From NCBI GenBank assembly GCA_965214285.1, contig OZ243946.1:1798001-1862000 (forward strand): 64,000 bases of DNA, written 5' to 3'. Positions 7,218 through 15,683 of the stretch are shown here, in pieces. This DNA comes from G963422745 sp965214285. Its GTDB lineage: Bacteria; Actinomycetota; Acidimicrobiia; Acidimicrobiales; Aldehydirespiratoraceae. The position numbers were made by a program, and so were the translations under genes. Below the pieces are notes generated by a model. That model searched no databases and was not told where the DNA came from. It saw nothing but the letters and a program-made list of their open reading frames with translations. How positions within the stretch are numbered: position 1 is the stretch's first letter; every line of letters starts with the position of its first letter.

Positions 7218-8797
7218 CAGACGATCGCCCGCTCGACGTAGCGGCCGAACACGCTCTCCATTGCCGTGGTGATCTCCTCGAGCGTGGCGCCGGCCCGCAC
7301 GGCCTCGATCACCGGGGGCATCAGGTTGACGCCCGCATCGGCGGCCGCAGCGGCGACCCCGGCCAGCGTCTGCTGCACCGCAGCAGCGTCGCGGTGGCGC
7401 TTGGCCTCCGCCAGCCGTTTGCGCTGCAGCGCCTCGACCTCAGCAGAGATGCGCAGCGTGTTCAGCTCCTCGTCGCCTGCACCGGAGGCGAAGGCGTTGA
7501 CGCCCACGATCACCCTGCGCCCGGCGTTCACCTCGCGCTCGAACCGGTAGGCCGAGTCGGCGATCTCGCCGACGAAATAGCCGTCGTCGATCCCGGCGTA
7601 CACGCCTTCCAGCATCGACCCGTCGCCGAGCTCGTCGAGATGGACGAAGATCGCCTCGGCCCGCTGCTCGAGCTCGTCGGTCATCCACTCCACATACGCC
7701 GAGCCGCCGAGCGGGTCAGCCACGCTGGCCACCCCGGTCTCGTGGGCGATGATCTGCTGGGTCCGCAAGGCGATCCGGGCCGCCTTCTCGGTGGGCAGAG
7801 CCAGCGCCTCGTCGTAGCCGTCGGTGTGCAGGCTCTGGGTGCCGCCGAGCACCCCGGCGAGGGCCTGGATCGCGACCCTTGCGATGTTGATCTCGGGCTG
7901 CTGGGCGGTGAGCGACACGCCGGCGGTCTGGGTGTGGAAGCGGCACAGCAGCGAGCGCTCCCGCTCGGCGCCGTAGCGGTCCTTCATCCAGCGAGCCCAG
8001 ATGCGCCGGGCGGCACGGAACTTGCCGATCTCCTCGAAGAAGTCCGAGTGCGAGTTGAAGAAGAACGAGAGCCTGCCGGCGAAGTCGTCCACGTCGATGC
8101 CGGCCGCGGTGGCCGCCTCCACGTAGGCGAAGCCGTTGGCCAGCGTGAAGGCCAGCTCCTGGGCCGCGGTGCTGCCCGCCTCGCGGATGTGGTAGCCCGA
8201 GATCGACACCGGATGCCAGCGCGGCATCTCCGCCGCGGTGTAGCGGATCATGTCGGTGACGATCCGCATGCTCGGCCGCGGCGGGTAGATGTACTCCTTT
8301 TGGGCCTGGTACTCCTTGAGGATGTCGTTTTGGATGGTGCCCGAGAGCTGATCCGGGGACCAGCCGTTCTCGGCGGCGACGCTGACGTACATGGCCAGCA
8401 GCACGATGGCGGGGCCGTTCACCGTCATCGAGGTCGACACCTTCGACAGGTCTATCCCCGCATACAGGTCGCGCATGTCCGCGAGCGTGTCGACGGCGAC
8501 CCCGCAGTGGCCGACCTCGCCCTTGGCCCAGGCGCTGTCGGAGTCGCGGCCCATCAGCGTCGGCATGTCGAACGCGGTGGACAGCCCGGTGCCGCCGTTG
8601 CGCAGGATCTCCGCGAAGCGGGCGTTGGTGTCCTCGGCCGTGCCGAAGCCCGCGAACATGCGCATCGTCCACAGCCGGCTGCGGTACATGTCGGCATACG
8701 CGCCGCGGGTGTAGGGGTACTCGCCGGGATACGGGCCGTCGCCGTACACCGGCTCGACGGGGACTCCCGACATCGTCTCGAAAGGCACCTCTCGCAT
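7217..8797 (-). CDS. icmA: Adenosylcobalamin-dependent acyl-CoA mutase large subunit, isobutyryl-CoA mutase-like
   Basis: 526 aa, a complete TIM-barrel large subunit of the methylmalonyl-CoA mutase family. Automated annotation would call it methylmalonyl-CoA mutase. The two substrate-specifying positions, however, read Phe48 (TMRMFAGFG) and Gln166 (KEYQAQKEYIYPP). They are 118 residues apart, exactly the spacing of Tyr89/Arg207 in methylmalonyl-CoA mutase and of Phe80/Gln198 in isobutyryl-CoA mutase. Phe plus Gln is the isobutyryl-CoA mutase pattern (isobutyryl-CoA to n-butyryl-CoA). The separate B12 subunit and MeaB follow with overlapping ORFs. A related branched-acyl substrate remains possible. 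The family is certain; the substrate is inferred from the two residues. Confidence 0.85.
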   Translation of the reverse strand: MREVPFETMSGVPVEPVYGDGPYPGEYPYTRGAYADMYRSRLWTMRMFAGFGTAEDTNARFAEILRNGGTGLSTAFDMPTLMGRDSDSAWAKGEVGHCGVAVDTLADMRDLYAGIDLSKVSTSMTVNGPAIVLLAMYVSVAAENGWSPDQLSGTIQNDILKEYQAQKEYIYPPRPSMRIVTDMIRYTAAEMPRWHPVSISGYHIREAGSTAAQELAFTLANGFAYVEAATAAGIDVDDFAGRLSFFFNSHSDFFEEIGKFRAARRIWARWMKDRYGAERERSLLCRFHTQTAGVSLTAQQPEINIARVAIQALAGVLGGTQSLHTDGYDEALALPTEKAARIALRTQQIIAHETGVASVADPLGGSAYVEWMTDELEQRAEAIFVHLDELGDGSMLEGVYAGIDDGYFVGEIADSAYRFEREVNAGRRVIVGVNAFASGAGDEELNTLRISAEVEALQRKRLAEAKRHRDAAAVQQTLAGVAAAAADAGVNLMPPVIEAVRAGATLEEITTAMESVFGRYVERAIV

Positions 8798-8853
8798 CTG
8801 GGGCGCAGGATAGCCGTGCGCTGCCGGGGGGCTGGCAGCGGTAGCTTCGCCTG

Positions 8854-9972
8854 ATGCTCGACTTCCGCCTCGGCCCGCAGCTCGAAGCGCTGCGGGAGCG
8901 GGCGGCTGCGCTGGCCGCCGAGGGCGTGGCCGCTCACGGCAGCCACGACGACTCGTGGATCAACGGCTACTCCAGGGAGTTCTCGGCCCGCCTCGCCGCC
9001 GAGGGCTTCATGGGCATGACCTGGCTGGTCGAGCACGGCGGCGGCGGGCGGCCGCAGATCGAGCGGGTGATCATGGGCGAGGAGATGATCTCCGCCGGGG
9101 CGCCGATCGCCGCGAGCTGGTTCGCCGACCGCCAGATGGGGCCGTCGCTGATCCGCTACGGCACGCCGGACCAGCAGGCCGAGTACCTGCCCAAGATGCT
9201 CTCGGGCGAGACCACCTGGTGCATCGGCATGAGCGAGCCCGACGCCGGCTCCGACCTGGCGGGCCTGCGCACCGCAGCCCGCCGCGACGGCGACGCCTAC
9301 GTGGTCGACGGCCAGAAGATCTGGACGTCGTTTGCCGCGAGGGCCGACTACGTCTACCTGATCTGTCGCACCTCAGATGCCGGTCCGCCGCACCGTGGCA
9401 TCAGCGAGCTGATCGTGCCCATGAACCTGCCCGGAATCGAGGTGCGCCCGATAGTCGACATGACCCGGAACCGACACTTCTGCGAGGTCTTCTTCGACAG
9501 CGTGCGGGTGCCGGCGGAGAACCTCGTGGGTGCCGAGGGGGCGGCCTTCAAGCAGACGATGACCCAACTGGAGCACGAGAGGGGAGGGATCGACCGGCTG
9601 GTGTCCAACAGGCCGCTGTACGACCGGGCGCTGGCTGCCGCCGACACCTCCGATCCGCTGATCCGCCGGCAGATCGCCGCGCTCGAGGCGGGCTATCGGA
9701 TCGGCAGGATCCTGGTCTACCGGGAGGCGCTGGGCCAGGCGCCGCCGCATTTCTCCGCGGCTACCAAGTGCTACTGCACCGAGCATCAGCAGCGGGTCGC
9801 GGGCTTCGCGGCTCGGGTGCTGGGGCCGAGCGCTGTGGCCGGGCTCGACAGCGACCGCGTGATGTCGGCGATCGCCTATGCGCCTGCCTACACCATCATG
9901 GGCGGCACCTCCAGCGTGATGCGCAACATCCTCGGCGAGCGCCTGCTGGGACTGCCCCGCCCGCCTCGCTAG
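8854..9972 (+). CDS. Acyl-CoA dehydrogenase
   Basis: 372 aa, full length for the family. It has the FAD-interacting MSEPDAGSDL segment followed by DGQKIWTSFA and a C-terminal helical domain with YTIMGGTSSVMRNI. No organelle or secretion signal. It reads divergently from the mutase operon across a 56-bp gap, suggesting a shared divergent promoter region and possibly a common pathway. The TAG stop lies inside the GCTAGC target of the adjoining IS481 element, but the C-terminus (LGLPRPP) matches that of the paralogue at 13.4 kb (LGLPRSY), so the gene is intact. The acyl substrate is not predictable. Confidence 0.88.
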   Translation: MLDFRLGPQLEALRERAAALAAEGVAAHGSHDDSWINGYSREFSARLAAEGFMGMTWLVEHGGGGRPQIERVIMGEEMISAGAPIAASWFADRQMGPSLIRYGTPDQQAEYLPKMLSGETTWCIGMSEPDAGSDLAGLRTAARRDGDAYVVDGQKIWTSFAARADYVYLICRTSDAGPPHRGISELIVPMNLPGIEVRPIVDMTRNRHFCEVFFDSVRVPAENLVGAEGAAFKQTMTQLEHERGGIDRLVSNRPLYDRALAAADTSDPLIRRQIAALEAGYRIGRILVYREALGQAPPHFSAATKCYCTEHQQRVAGFAARVLGPSAVAGLDSDRVMSAIAYAPAYTIMGGTSSVMRNILGERLLGLPRPPR

Positions 9973-9973
9973 C

Positions 9974-11047
9974 TGTACTCGGCAGTTAGGTTGGTGACAC
10001 TCGGCTGATGGGTGGGTGTCCTCCGAGGGCGTGGTGCCATCGGTGGTGATTGTAGTCGTGGAGGAAGGGTTCGAGGGCTTGGCTGCGTTGGTGGTTGGTG
10101 GTGTAGACGCGGCGGTAGGCCCATTCGGTTTGCAGGGTGCGGTGGAAGCGTTCGACTTTGCCGTTCTGCCAGGGGCAGTGGGGTTTGATGAGCCTGTGTT
10201 TGGCGCCGATCTGGTCCAGGGCGTCGGCGAAGGCGAAGCTGGTGCGGTAGGCGAAGGCGTTGTCGGTCATGACCTCTTCGATGCGTTCGATGCCGTGTGA
10301 GGCGAAGAACTCGCGTGCGCGCAGCGCGAACCCGGCGCAGGCCTCGGCGGTCTCGCTGTCGAGGATCTCGGTGTAGGCGAGGCGGCTGTGGTCGTCGACT
10401 GCCGAGTGCAGGTAGTCGAAGCCGACCTTCTGGCGTTTGGGGGCTTTGCCGCGTCCGTGGGCTTTCCAGCCGCCCCCGTCGGGGATGCGCCCGAGCTTCT
10501 TGACGTCGACGTGGACCAGCTCGCCTGGCCGTTCGCGCTCATAGCGCAGCGCCGTGGTCCTCGAGGCGCGCATCGGCTGCCCGGTGATCGGGTCGAGCTG
10601 GTACAGCCTGGGCATCCCCGCCCGCTGCAAGATCGCGGTGACCGTGCGCGCCGGCACGCCGGTGAACCGGCTCAGCCACTCAGGGCCCCGCCGGTGCTCG
10701 ATGCGCGCAGCGAGCACCTTCTCCTCGACGTCGGGCGGCGTCTGACGCGCACAGAAATGCGGGCGAGACGACCGGTCATGAAGACCCTCATAGCCCTCCT
10801 CGTCGAAGCGCTTCAGCCACCTGTGCACGCACTGGCGGCTCACCATCGACATCCGCGCCACATGAGCCACAGGCAGCCCATCGACACGGACCCGATCCAC
10901 CAGCCTGCAACGGCCCTCATAGGCCAAAGGGGCATTACGATGTGACATTGAAGACCTCCTGGCCTCGGTAGCTGTCATTGAACGACACCACGATCCCAGG
11001 AGGTCTTCACCCCCGTCAACCTGTCACCAACCTCTCTGCCGAGTACA
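9974..11047. mobile_element. IS481-family insertion sequence, intact copy 1
   Basis: Terminal inverted repeats begin TGTACTCGGCAG and continue AGGTTGGTGACA at both ends, with two mismatched bases between the blocks. It is flanked by perfect 6-bp direct repeats GCTAGC (9968-9973 and 11048-11053), matching the NCTAGN target known for IS481. One transposase gene occupies nearly the whole element on the minus strand. Length is about 1.07 kb. The perfect target duplication suggests a fairly recent simple insertion. Confidence 0.93.
9986..10948 (-). CDS. IS481-family transposase (copy 1)
   Basis: 320 aa from the MSHRNAPL start, chosen because the second copy begins at the same residue; ten further in-frame residues exist upstream. 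An N-terminal helix-turn-helix (VAHVARMSMVSRQCVHRWLKR) precedes an rve/DDE integrase core: the first Asp in ELVHVDVKKLG, the second in VMTDNAFAY, and the Glu in QNGKVERFHRT. The reading frame is intact, so the element may be active. It differs from copy 2 by scattered substitutions and a one-residue indel near HGIERIEEV. Confidence 0.93.
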   Translation of the reverse strand: MSHRNAPLAYEGRCRLVDRVRVDGLPVAHVARMSMVSRQCVHRWLKRFDEEGYEGLHDRSSRPHFCARQTPPDVEEKVLAARIEHRRGPEWLSRFTGVPARTVTAILQRAGMPRLYQLDPITGQPMRASRTTALRYERERPGELVHVDVKKLGRIPDGGGWKAHGRGKAPKRQKVGFDYLHSAVDDHSRLAYTEILDSETAEACAGFALRAREFFASHGIERIEEVMTDNAFAYRTSFAFADALDQIGAKHRLIKPHCPWQNGKVERFHRTLQTEWAYRRVYTTNHQRSQALEPFLHDYNHHRWHHALGGHPPISRVSPT

Positions 11048-11135
11048 GCTAGCGCCCGGCAAAGGCCGTCCCCCTCCCATGGTGGCTGCTGCTCCGTCTG
11101 GTGGCTGATGCGTTGCTCGCTGCGCGCTCCTGCGG

Positions 11136-12278
11136 CTACCGCACCATTCTGTCCATCACCGCCTTGATCTCATCCTGCAGGCGGAGGATCCGGCTCTCGT
11201 ATTCGGCCAGGATCGGCATGCGGGCGTCCTCTTGAATCTGCTCGAATCGTTCCAGTATCCTGAGTTCCCGACCGCATTGCACGTAGGCGAGCGCGAAGTC
11301 GATCTCCGAGGCTGTCGGCTCGTATCGCGGCTCCTCGATTGGCATGACCACCTTGATCCCTTCAACCGGCGGTTCGTAGCGGCCCGGGTCGTAAGCTGCC
11401 TCTTCTTTGGGACTGTCCGGTGCGACCTCTATTCCCGAGAAGGTGAGGATCAGTCTCCAGGACGGCTGACTTTTTGGGTCATCGAGATGAAGAAGCGAGT
11501 CATCGACGTCAAGCAGCGGATAGCCGGCGTCGCTGGCGCAAGCGAGTTGATCGTTGAGCAAGTCCGCAAGTGGCTGGGCAGTTGCGTCAGTGAAGTCTCT
11601 CTCCATGTCCCAGTACAAGTCCCAATAGTCTGATTCGAAGGCGCTGATCTCATCGTAGAGGGTTTCCCCGTGTTGGTTCTCGTCATAGATGCCGACATCG
11701 AATTGAGGCGAATGGGTCCGTCCGCATGATTCGAGGGCCGTCGGATAGCCGCGTTCATTTGTGACTACCTCACCCGAGGCAATCTGAGGCGGCCAGACAT
11801 CTCGAATGCCGATCATTCCGAAGGTACGGGCCTGTTCCTCGTTGTGGGGAGCGATCTGCATCTGGCTTCTCGCCAGAGGATCTTGTGTGTCAGCATCCAA
11901 TGCGTCGAGGGCCTCAGACCACGCCTCGAGATACTGAGGATAGCCCGCGTCGTTCATGCACTCACCCACGTCTCTGGGATCGGCTACCGAGAGTGCTAGG
12001 ATCTGGTGATAGATCTCCTTCATAGGAGATTCCGTGAGCACCACTGGTTGCGGAGTGGTTGTGGTCGGGCCAGCGCCCTCAGCATCCGTGGACAGCTGAT
12101 CATCAGCACCCGGCGCCGGATGCTGTTCGAGTTCGGGAGGAGCCTCTGACTCGGCCTCGGAATCATTCGTCGACCGATCGGCAGGATCCTGAGCGGCCTC
12201 TTGGGCGGGTCCCGCACAGGACGCAGCCAGCAACGCCGCGGCCAGCAGGGATTCGATTACGGCACGGTAAGAATGCAT
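11136..12278 (-). CDS. Putative lipoprotein, Cys-Met...Gly-aromatic repeat family, member 1
   Basis: 380 aa. A signal peptide ends in a lipobox (LAASC, Cys about residue 21), then about 60 disordered Ser/Glu/Pro/Thr-rich residues, so it should be tethered outside the membrane. The folded part has paired motifs GECMNDAGYPQYLE and LACASDAGYPLLDV, an EEQARTFGMIGIRDVWPP segment, and a C-terminal helix EIDFALAYVQC followed by a long charged helix. I do not recognise a characterised family. At least four relatives with the same blocks occur in the window (12326, 35036, 36195 and the broken 43649). Base composition is lower in GC than the metabolic genes around it. No enzymatic motif is visible. Confidence 0.72.
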   Translation of the reverse strand: MHSYRAVIESLLAAALLAASCAGPAQEAAQDPADRSTNDSEAESEAPPELEQHPAPGADDQLSTDAEGAGPTTTTPQPVVLTESPMKEIYHQILALSVADPRDVGECMNDAGYPQYLEAWSEALDALDADTQDPLARSQMQIAPHNEEQARTFGMIGIRDVWPPQIASGEVVTNERGYPTALESCGRTHSPQFDVGIYDENQHGETLYDEISAFESDYWDLYWDMERDFTDATAQPLADLLNDQLACASDAGYPLLDVDDSLLHLDDPKSQPSWRLILTFSGIEVAPDSPKEEAAYDPGRYEPPVEGIKVVMPIEEPRYEPTASEIDFALAYVQCGRELRILERFEQIQEDARMPILAEYESRILRLQDEIKAVMDRMVR

Positions 12279-12325
12279 GCTGCTTCTTCGTTCAGGGTGT
12301 CGGAGTGATCGGAAAGTCGCGAAGG

Positions 12326-13381
12326 CTATTGCGAGACGATGGCCAGCACCTTTTCCTGCAGGCCGAGGATCTGGGTCTCATACCGCTCCAGGATCGGAAC
12401 CCTGGCATCGTGCTGGATCTGCTCGAAGCGCTCCAGAACCCCGAGTTCTTGCCCGCAGTCCACGTAAGTGAGAGCGAACTCGACCTCTGAGGCTGATGGC
12501 TGGTAGCTCGGACCGACTGCATCGCTGGGCAAGATGACCCGGTAGCCCTCGACCTCGGGTTCTGCGACCTCATACACTGGATCGTCAGCCTCGAGCTGCT
12601 CAGGCATGATCTCCTGGCCGATCTCGACCCCTGCAGCCTCGAGGATCGGCTCCCAGGACGGCTGCTCAACCGCCTCGTCCACATCAATTGACGGGTAGCC
12701 GCTGTCTCTCATGCACGTCAACTTGTCGCGCAGCGAGTCGTACAGAGGTTCTGATATAGCACGGGTGAACGCCCGGTGCATCTCGTTGTACATGTCCCAG
12801 AACACGCTGGTGACGGACTGCATCTCAGCCTGCTGCTCGGCGCTGTAGTCGCCCCTGACCTGTGACTTGCAAGTCTCTAGGGCCGCGAAGTAGGCCCGGT
12901 CGTAGGTGATCACGTTGCCGATCTGGCTCCTGCGCGGCCACACGTACCGCCTGCCGATCATCCCCAGAGTCCGAGCCTGTTCCTCGGTGTAGGGAGCGAT
13001 CTGCATCGGGCTGATCCGCAGGGGATCCGAAATCCTTGCGTAGCCGGCTTCCATCTCCGACATCGACTCCAGATACTGCGGGAAGCCCGCGTCGTACATG
13101 CACTCGCCCACCCTGTTGACGTCTGGGTTGTTGAAGCCATCCACGAGCCGGCCCAACTCCAGCATCGCTGACGCCCCAAGCGCCGACCGAGTAGCCGAAT
13201 TCGACCCGGGTGCGCTGTCCGAGGACGACAGATCGGAGCCCTCCGGATCCTGGCCTGCGTCTGACGGGGAGGCGGCGGTCGCAGAATCCGGAGGACTCTC
13301 AGCATCCTGAGCCGGCCCGGCACACGACGCAACCGCCAAGACCACGACCAGAACCAGCAGCGGCCTGAGCGAAAGTCGCAT
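12326..13381 (-). CDS. Putative lipoprotein, Cys-Met...Gly-aromatic repeat family, member 2
   Basis: 351 aa. The start is the ATG at 13381, where it shares one base with the stop of the upstream acyl-CoA dehydrogenase gene (TGATG), so the two are probably co-translated. The lipobox is LAVASC near residue 20, followed by a Ser/Asp/Pro linker. The conserved blocks of the family are present: GECMYDAGFPQYLESMSE, EEQARTLGMIG, LTCMRDSGYPSIDV, EVEFALTYVDCGQELGVLE and a C-terminal helix ending LQEKVLAIVSQ. It is in tandem with member 1 (gap of 47 nt). Unknown function; exported to the cell surface by inference. Confidence 0.75.
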   Translation of the reverse strand: MRLSLRPLLVLVVVLAVASCAGPAQDAESPPDSATAASPSDAGQDPEGSDLSSSDSAPGSNSATRSALGASAMLELGRLVDGFNNPDVNRVGECMYDAGFPQYLESMSEMEAGYARISDPLRISPMQIAPYTEEQARTLGMIGRRYVWPRRSQIGNVITYDRAYFAALETCKSQVRGDYSAEQQAEMQSVTSVFWDMYNEMHRAFTRAISEPLYDSLRDKLTCMRDSGYPSIDVDEAVEQPSWEPILEAAGVEIGQEIMPEQLEADDPVYEVAEPEVEGYRVILPSDAVGPSYQPSASEVEFALTYVDCGQELGVLERFEQIQHDARVPILERYETQILGLQEKVLAIVSQ

Positions 13382-14541
13382 CAGTAGCTCCGGGGCAGGC
13401 CCAGCACGTTCTGGGCGATGAAGTTGAGGGTCATCTCCTGGGTCACCGGGGCGATCCGCAGCAGGCGCGCCTCGCGCCAGTAGCGCTCCACGTGGTACTC
13501 GCTGGCGTAGCCGAGCCCGCCGTGGGTCTGCATCGCCTGATCCGCCGCGAAGAAGCACGCCTCGGCTGCCAGGTACTTGGCGGTGTTGGCCAGCTCGCCG
13601 CACTCGTGGTCGTTGTCGTAGAGCCAGGCGGCGCGCATCATCATCGTCATGGCGGCGCTGAGGTCCATGTGGGCCTTGGCCAGCGGATGCGACACCGCCT
13701 GGTTGGCGCCGATCAGCCGCCCGAACACCTCCCGTTCGCCGGCGTACGCCACGGCCCGGCGCAGCGCCGCCTCGCCGATCCCGCAGGCCATGCCCGCCAG
13801 CAGGATGCGCTCGGGGTTGAGGCCGTGCAGGATGTGGTGGAAGCCGCGCCCCCGCTCGCCGACCAGGCGCCAGCCCTCCACGGGCAGGTCGTCGTAGGCC
13901 ACCTCGCACGACGCCACGGCGTTGCGGCCCAGCTTGGGGATCGCCGAGATGTCGCAGTGCTCGGGATCGAGGTCGACCAGGAACAGGCTGAGCCCGTTGA
14001 ACTGCCCAGGCTCGCCGTCGGTGCGGGCCAGCAGCAGGCACACCTCGGACTCCAGGGCCTTGGTGGTCCAGATCTTGCGCCCGTTGACGATCCAGCCGCC
14101 CATGCCGTCGCCGACGGCGCGGGTGGCGATGCGGCTGGTGTCGGTGCCGGCGTCGGGCTCGGTCACCCCGAACGCCACGTGCAGGTCGCCGGCCGCGGCC
14201 CGCGGCAGGAACGCCTCCTTGAGCCGGTCGTTGCCGAAGCGCACCACCGGATTGAGCCCGAACATCGTCAGGTGCAGGGCGCTGGAGCCGTTCATGGCGG
14301 CCCCCGAGGCGGCCACCCGGTTCAGCACCAGGGCGCCCTCGGCGATGCCCCGCCCGCCGCCGCCGTAGGCCTCGGGGATGGCGATGCCCACCCAGCCGCC
14401 GTCGGCCATGGCCCGGTAGAACTCCCAGGGGAACTCGTGGCCGGCGTCCTTGGCGCGCCAGTAGTCGTCGTCGAAGCGGGCGCACACCGAGTCGACCGCC
14501 TCAACGATGAGGGCGTGGTCGGCGTCCAGGGAGAAGTCCAC
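13381..14541 (-). CDS. Acyl-CoA dehydrogenase
   Basis: 386 aa from a GTG at 14541 (VDFSLDADHALIVEAVD). The start was placed there because upstream residues are not acyl-CoA-dehydrogenase-like and the following helix is the normal N-terminus. It contains VTEPDAGTDTSRI and NGRKIWTT (FAD and substrate region), and a C-terminal MQTHGGLGYASEYHVERYWREAR segment typical of the family, including the conserved Arg. It is divergent from the molybdenum hydroxylase operon (gap about 245 bp) and overlaps the lipoprotein gene downstream by one base. The substrate is not determinable. Confidence 0.88.
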   Translation of the reverse strand: MDFSLDADHALIVEAVDSVCARFDDDYWRAKDAGHEFPWEFYRAMADGGWVGIAIPEAYGGGGRGIAEGALVLNRVAASGAAMNGSSALHLTMFGLNPVVRFGNDRLKEAFLPRAAAGDLHVAFGVTEPDAGTDTSRIATRAVGDGMGGWIVNGRKIWTTKALESEVCLLLARTDGEPGQFNGLSLFLVDLDPEHCDISAIPKLGRNAVASCEVAYDDLPVEGWRLVGERGRGFHHILHGLNPERILLAGMACGIGEAALRRAVAYAGEREVFGRLIGANQAVSHPLAKAHMDLSAAMTMMMRAAWLYDNDHECGELANTAKYLAAEACFFAADQAMQTHGGLGYASEYHVERYWREARLLRIAPVTQEMTLNFIAQNVLGLPRSY

Positions 14542-14641
14542 GAGCCCGATGCTAGATCCCGAGGGTGCCGCGCAGCGCCCGATTCTGCGCCGGCTCCGGC
14601 GGGCTCGGCCCAGGGCACGGGGGTCGGCCCCATGGCATTGG

Positions 14642-14667
14642 GCCAAGGGGTTACGCCAAGGGGTTGC
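14642..14667. repeat. 13-bp tandem repeat in a divergent promoter region
   Basis: Two adjacent units, GCCAAGGGGTTAC and GCCAAGGGGTTGC, lie in the region between the divergent acyl-CoA dehydrogenase and molybdenum-hydroxylase genes. A direct repeat at this place could be a regulator binding site, but no regulator is encoded next to it. Confidence 0.5.
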
Positions 14668-14787
14668 AAGGGGCATGGCGCCACGGCGGCACGAGGACGC
14701 TGCGCCGAATGCGTGATTCGCGGCGCGGCGTGGCATGATCTTCGCCGTCGCCAGACGACTGCCCTCGAACCCGACCCGGAGCACCAG

Positions 14788-15681
14788 ATGAAATACGCGG
14801 CACCCACCACCGTGGACGAGGCCCGTGCGCTGCTCGCCGACAACCCCGACTCGCGGGTGTTCGCCGGAGCGACCGACCTCGTCCCCCAGATGCGCGCCGG
14901 CCGCCCCCAGCCCTCGATGCTGGTCGACCTCAAGCACGTCGAGCGGCTCATGGCCGTCTCCCACGCCGACGGCTGCTGGGTGATCGGCGCCGCCGTGCCC
15001 ACAGCCGACCTCACAGCCCACGCAGAGTTCAGCGCCGCCTTCCCCGGCATCTCCGAAGGCGCAGGCCTGATCGGCTCGGACCAGATCCAGAACCGCTGCA
15101 GCCTCGGCGGCAACCTGTGCAACGCCTCGCCCGCGGCGGACTCGGTGCCCGCCCTGATCGCCTCGCAGGCGCAGGCGGTGATCGCCTCGCACGACGGCGA
15201 GCGCACCATACCGGTGGCCGAAGTGGTGACCGGCCCCGGCCAGACCTCCCTCGACGACGACGAGTTCGTGATCGAGCTCCGCATCGACGACCCGCCGCCC
15301 GCCACCGGCGACGCCTACCTGCGGCTGATCCCCCGCACCGAGATGGACATCGCCGTGGTCGGCGCCGCGGTGCGGCTCAGCCTCGACGGCGACACCGTGA
15401 GCGACGCCCGCGTGGTGCTCGGGGCGGTGGCGCCCACAGCGGTGCGGGTGCCCGACGCCGAGGCCGCCCTCGTCGGAGCGACCCTCACCGGCACCGCCGA
15501 CAACGGCCACGACGGACCGCTCGACGACGACACCCTCGCCGCCGTGTCCGCAGCCGCATCGGCGGCCTGTGACCCGATAGACGACAAGCGCGGCACGATC
15601 GCCTACCGCACCAAGGTGGCGGGCGTGCTCGCCAAGCGCGCCGCGGCGATCGCGGCGACACGAGCCCAACAGAGAGCCTGA
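14788..15681 (+). CDS. Molybdenum hydroxylase FAD-binding (medium) subunit
   Basis: 297 aa, full length for the CoxM/XdhB-type FAD subunit. FAD contacts are visible in FAGATDLVPQMR near residue 30 and in the loop SLGGNLCNASPAADSVPAL near 110. It is the first gene of a medium-small-large subunit operon (gaps of 2 nt each). It carries electrons from the [2Fe-2S] subunit to an acceptor, probably quinone or NAD. Xanthine dehydrogenase family by fold; the substrate cannot be set from this subunit. Confidence 0.9.
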   Translation: MKYAAPTTVDEARALLADNPDSRVFAGATDLVPQMRAGRPQPSMLVDLKHVERLMAVSHADGCWVIGAAVPTADLTAHAEFSAAFPGISEGAGLIGSDQIQNRCSLGGNLCNASPAADSVPALIASQAQAVIASHDGERTIPVAEVVTGPGQTSLDDDEFVIELRIDDPPPATGDAYLRLIPRTEMDIAVVGAAVRLSLDGDTVSDARVVLGAVAPTAVRVPDAEAALVGATLTGTADNGHDGPLDDDTLAAVSAAASAACDPIDDKRGTIAYRTKVAGVLAKRAAAIAATRAQQRA

Positions 15682-15683
15682 AC

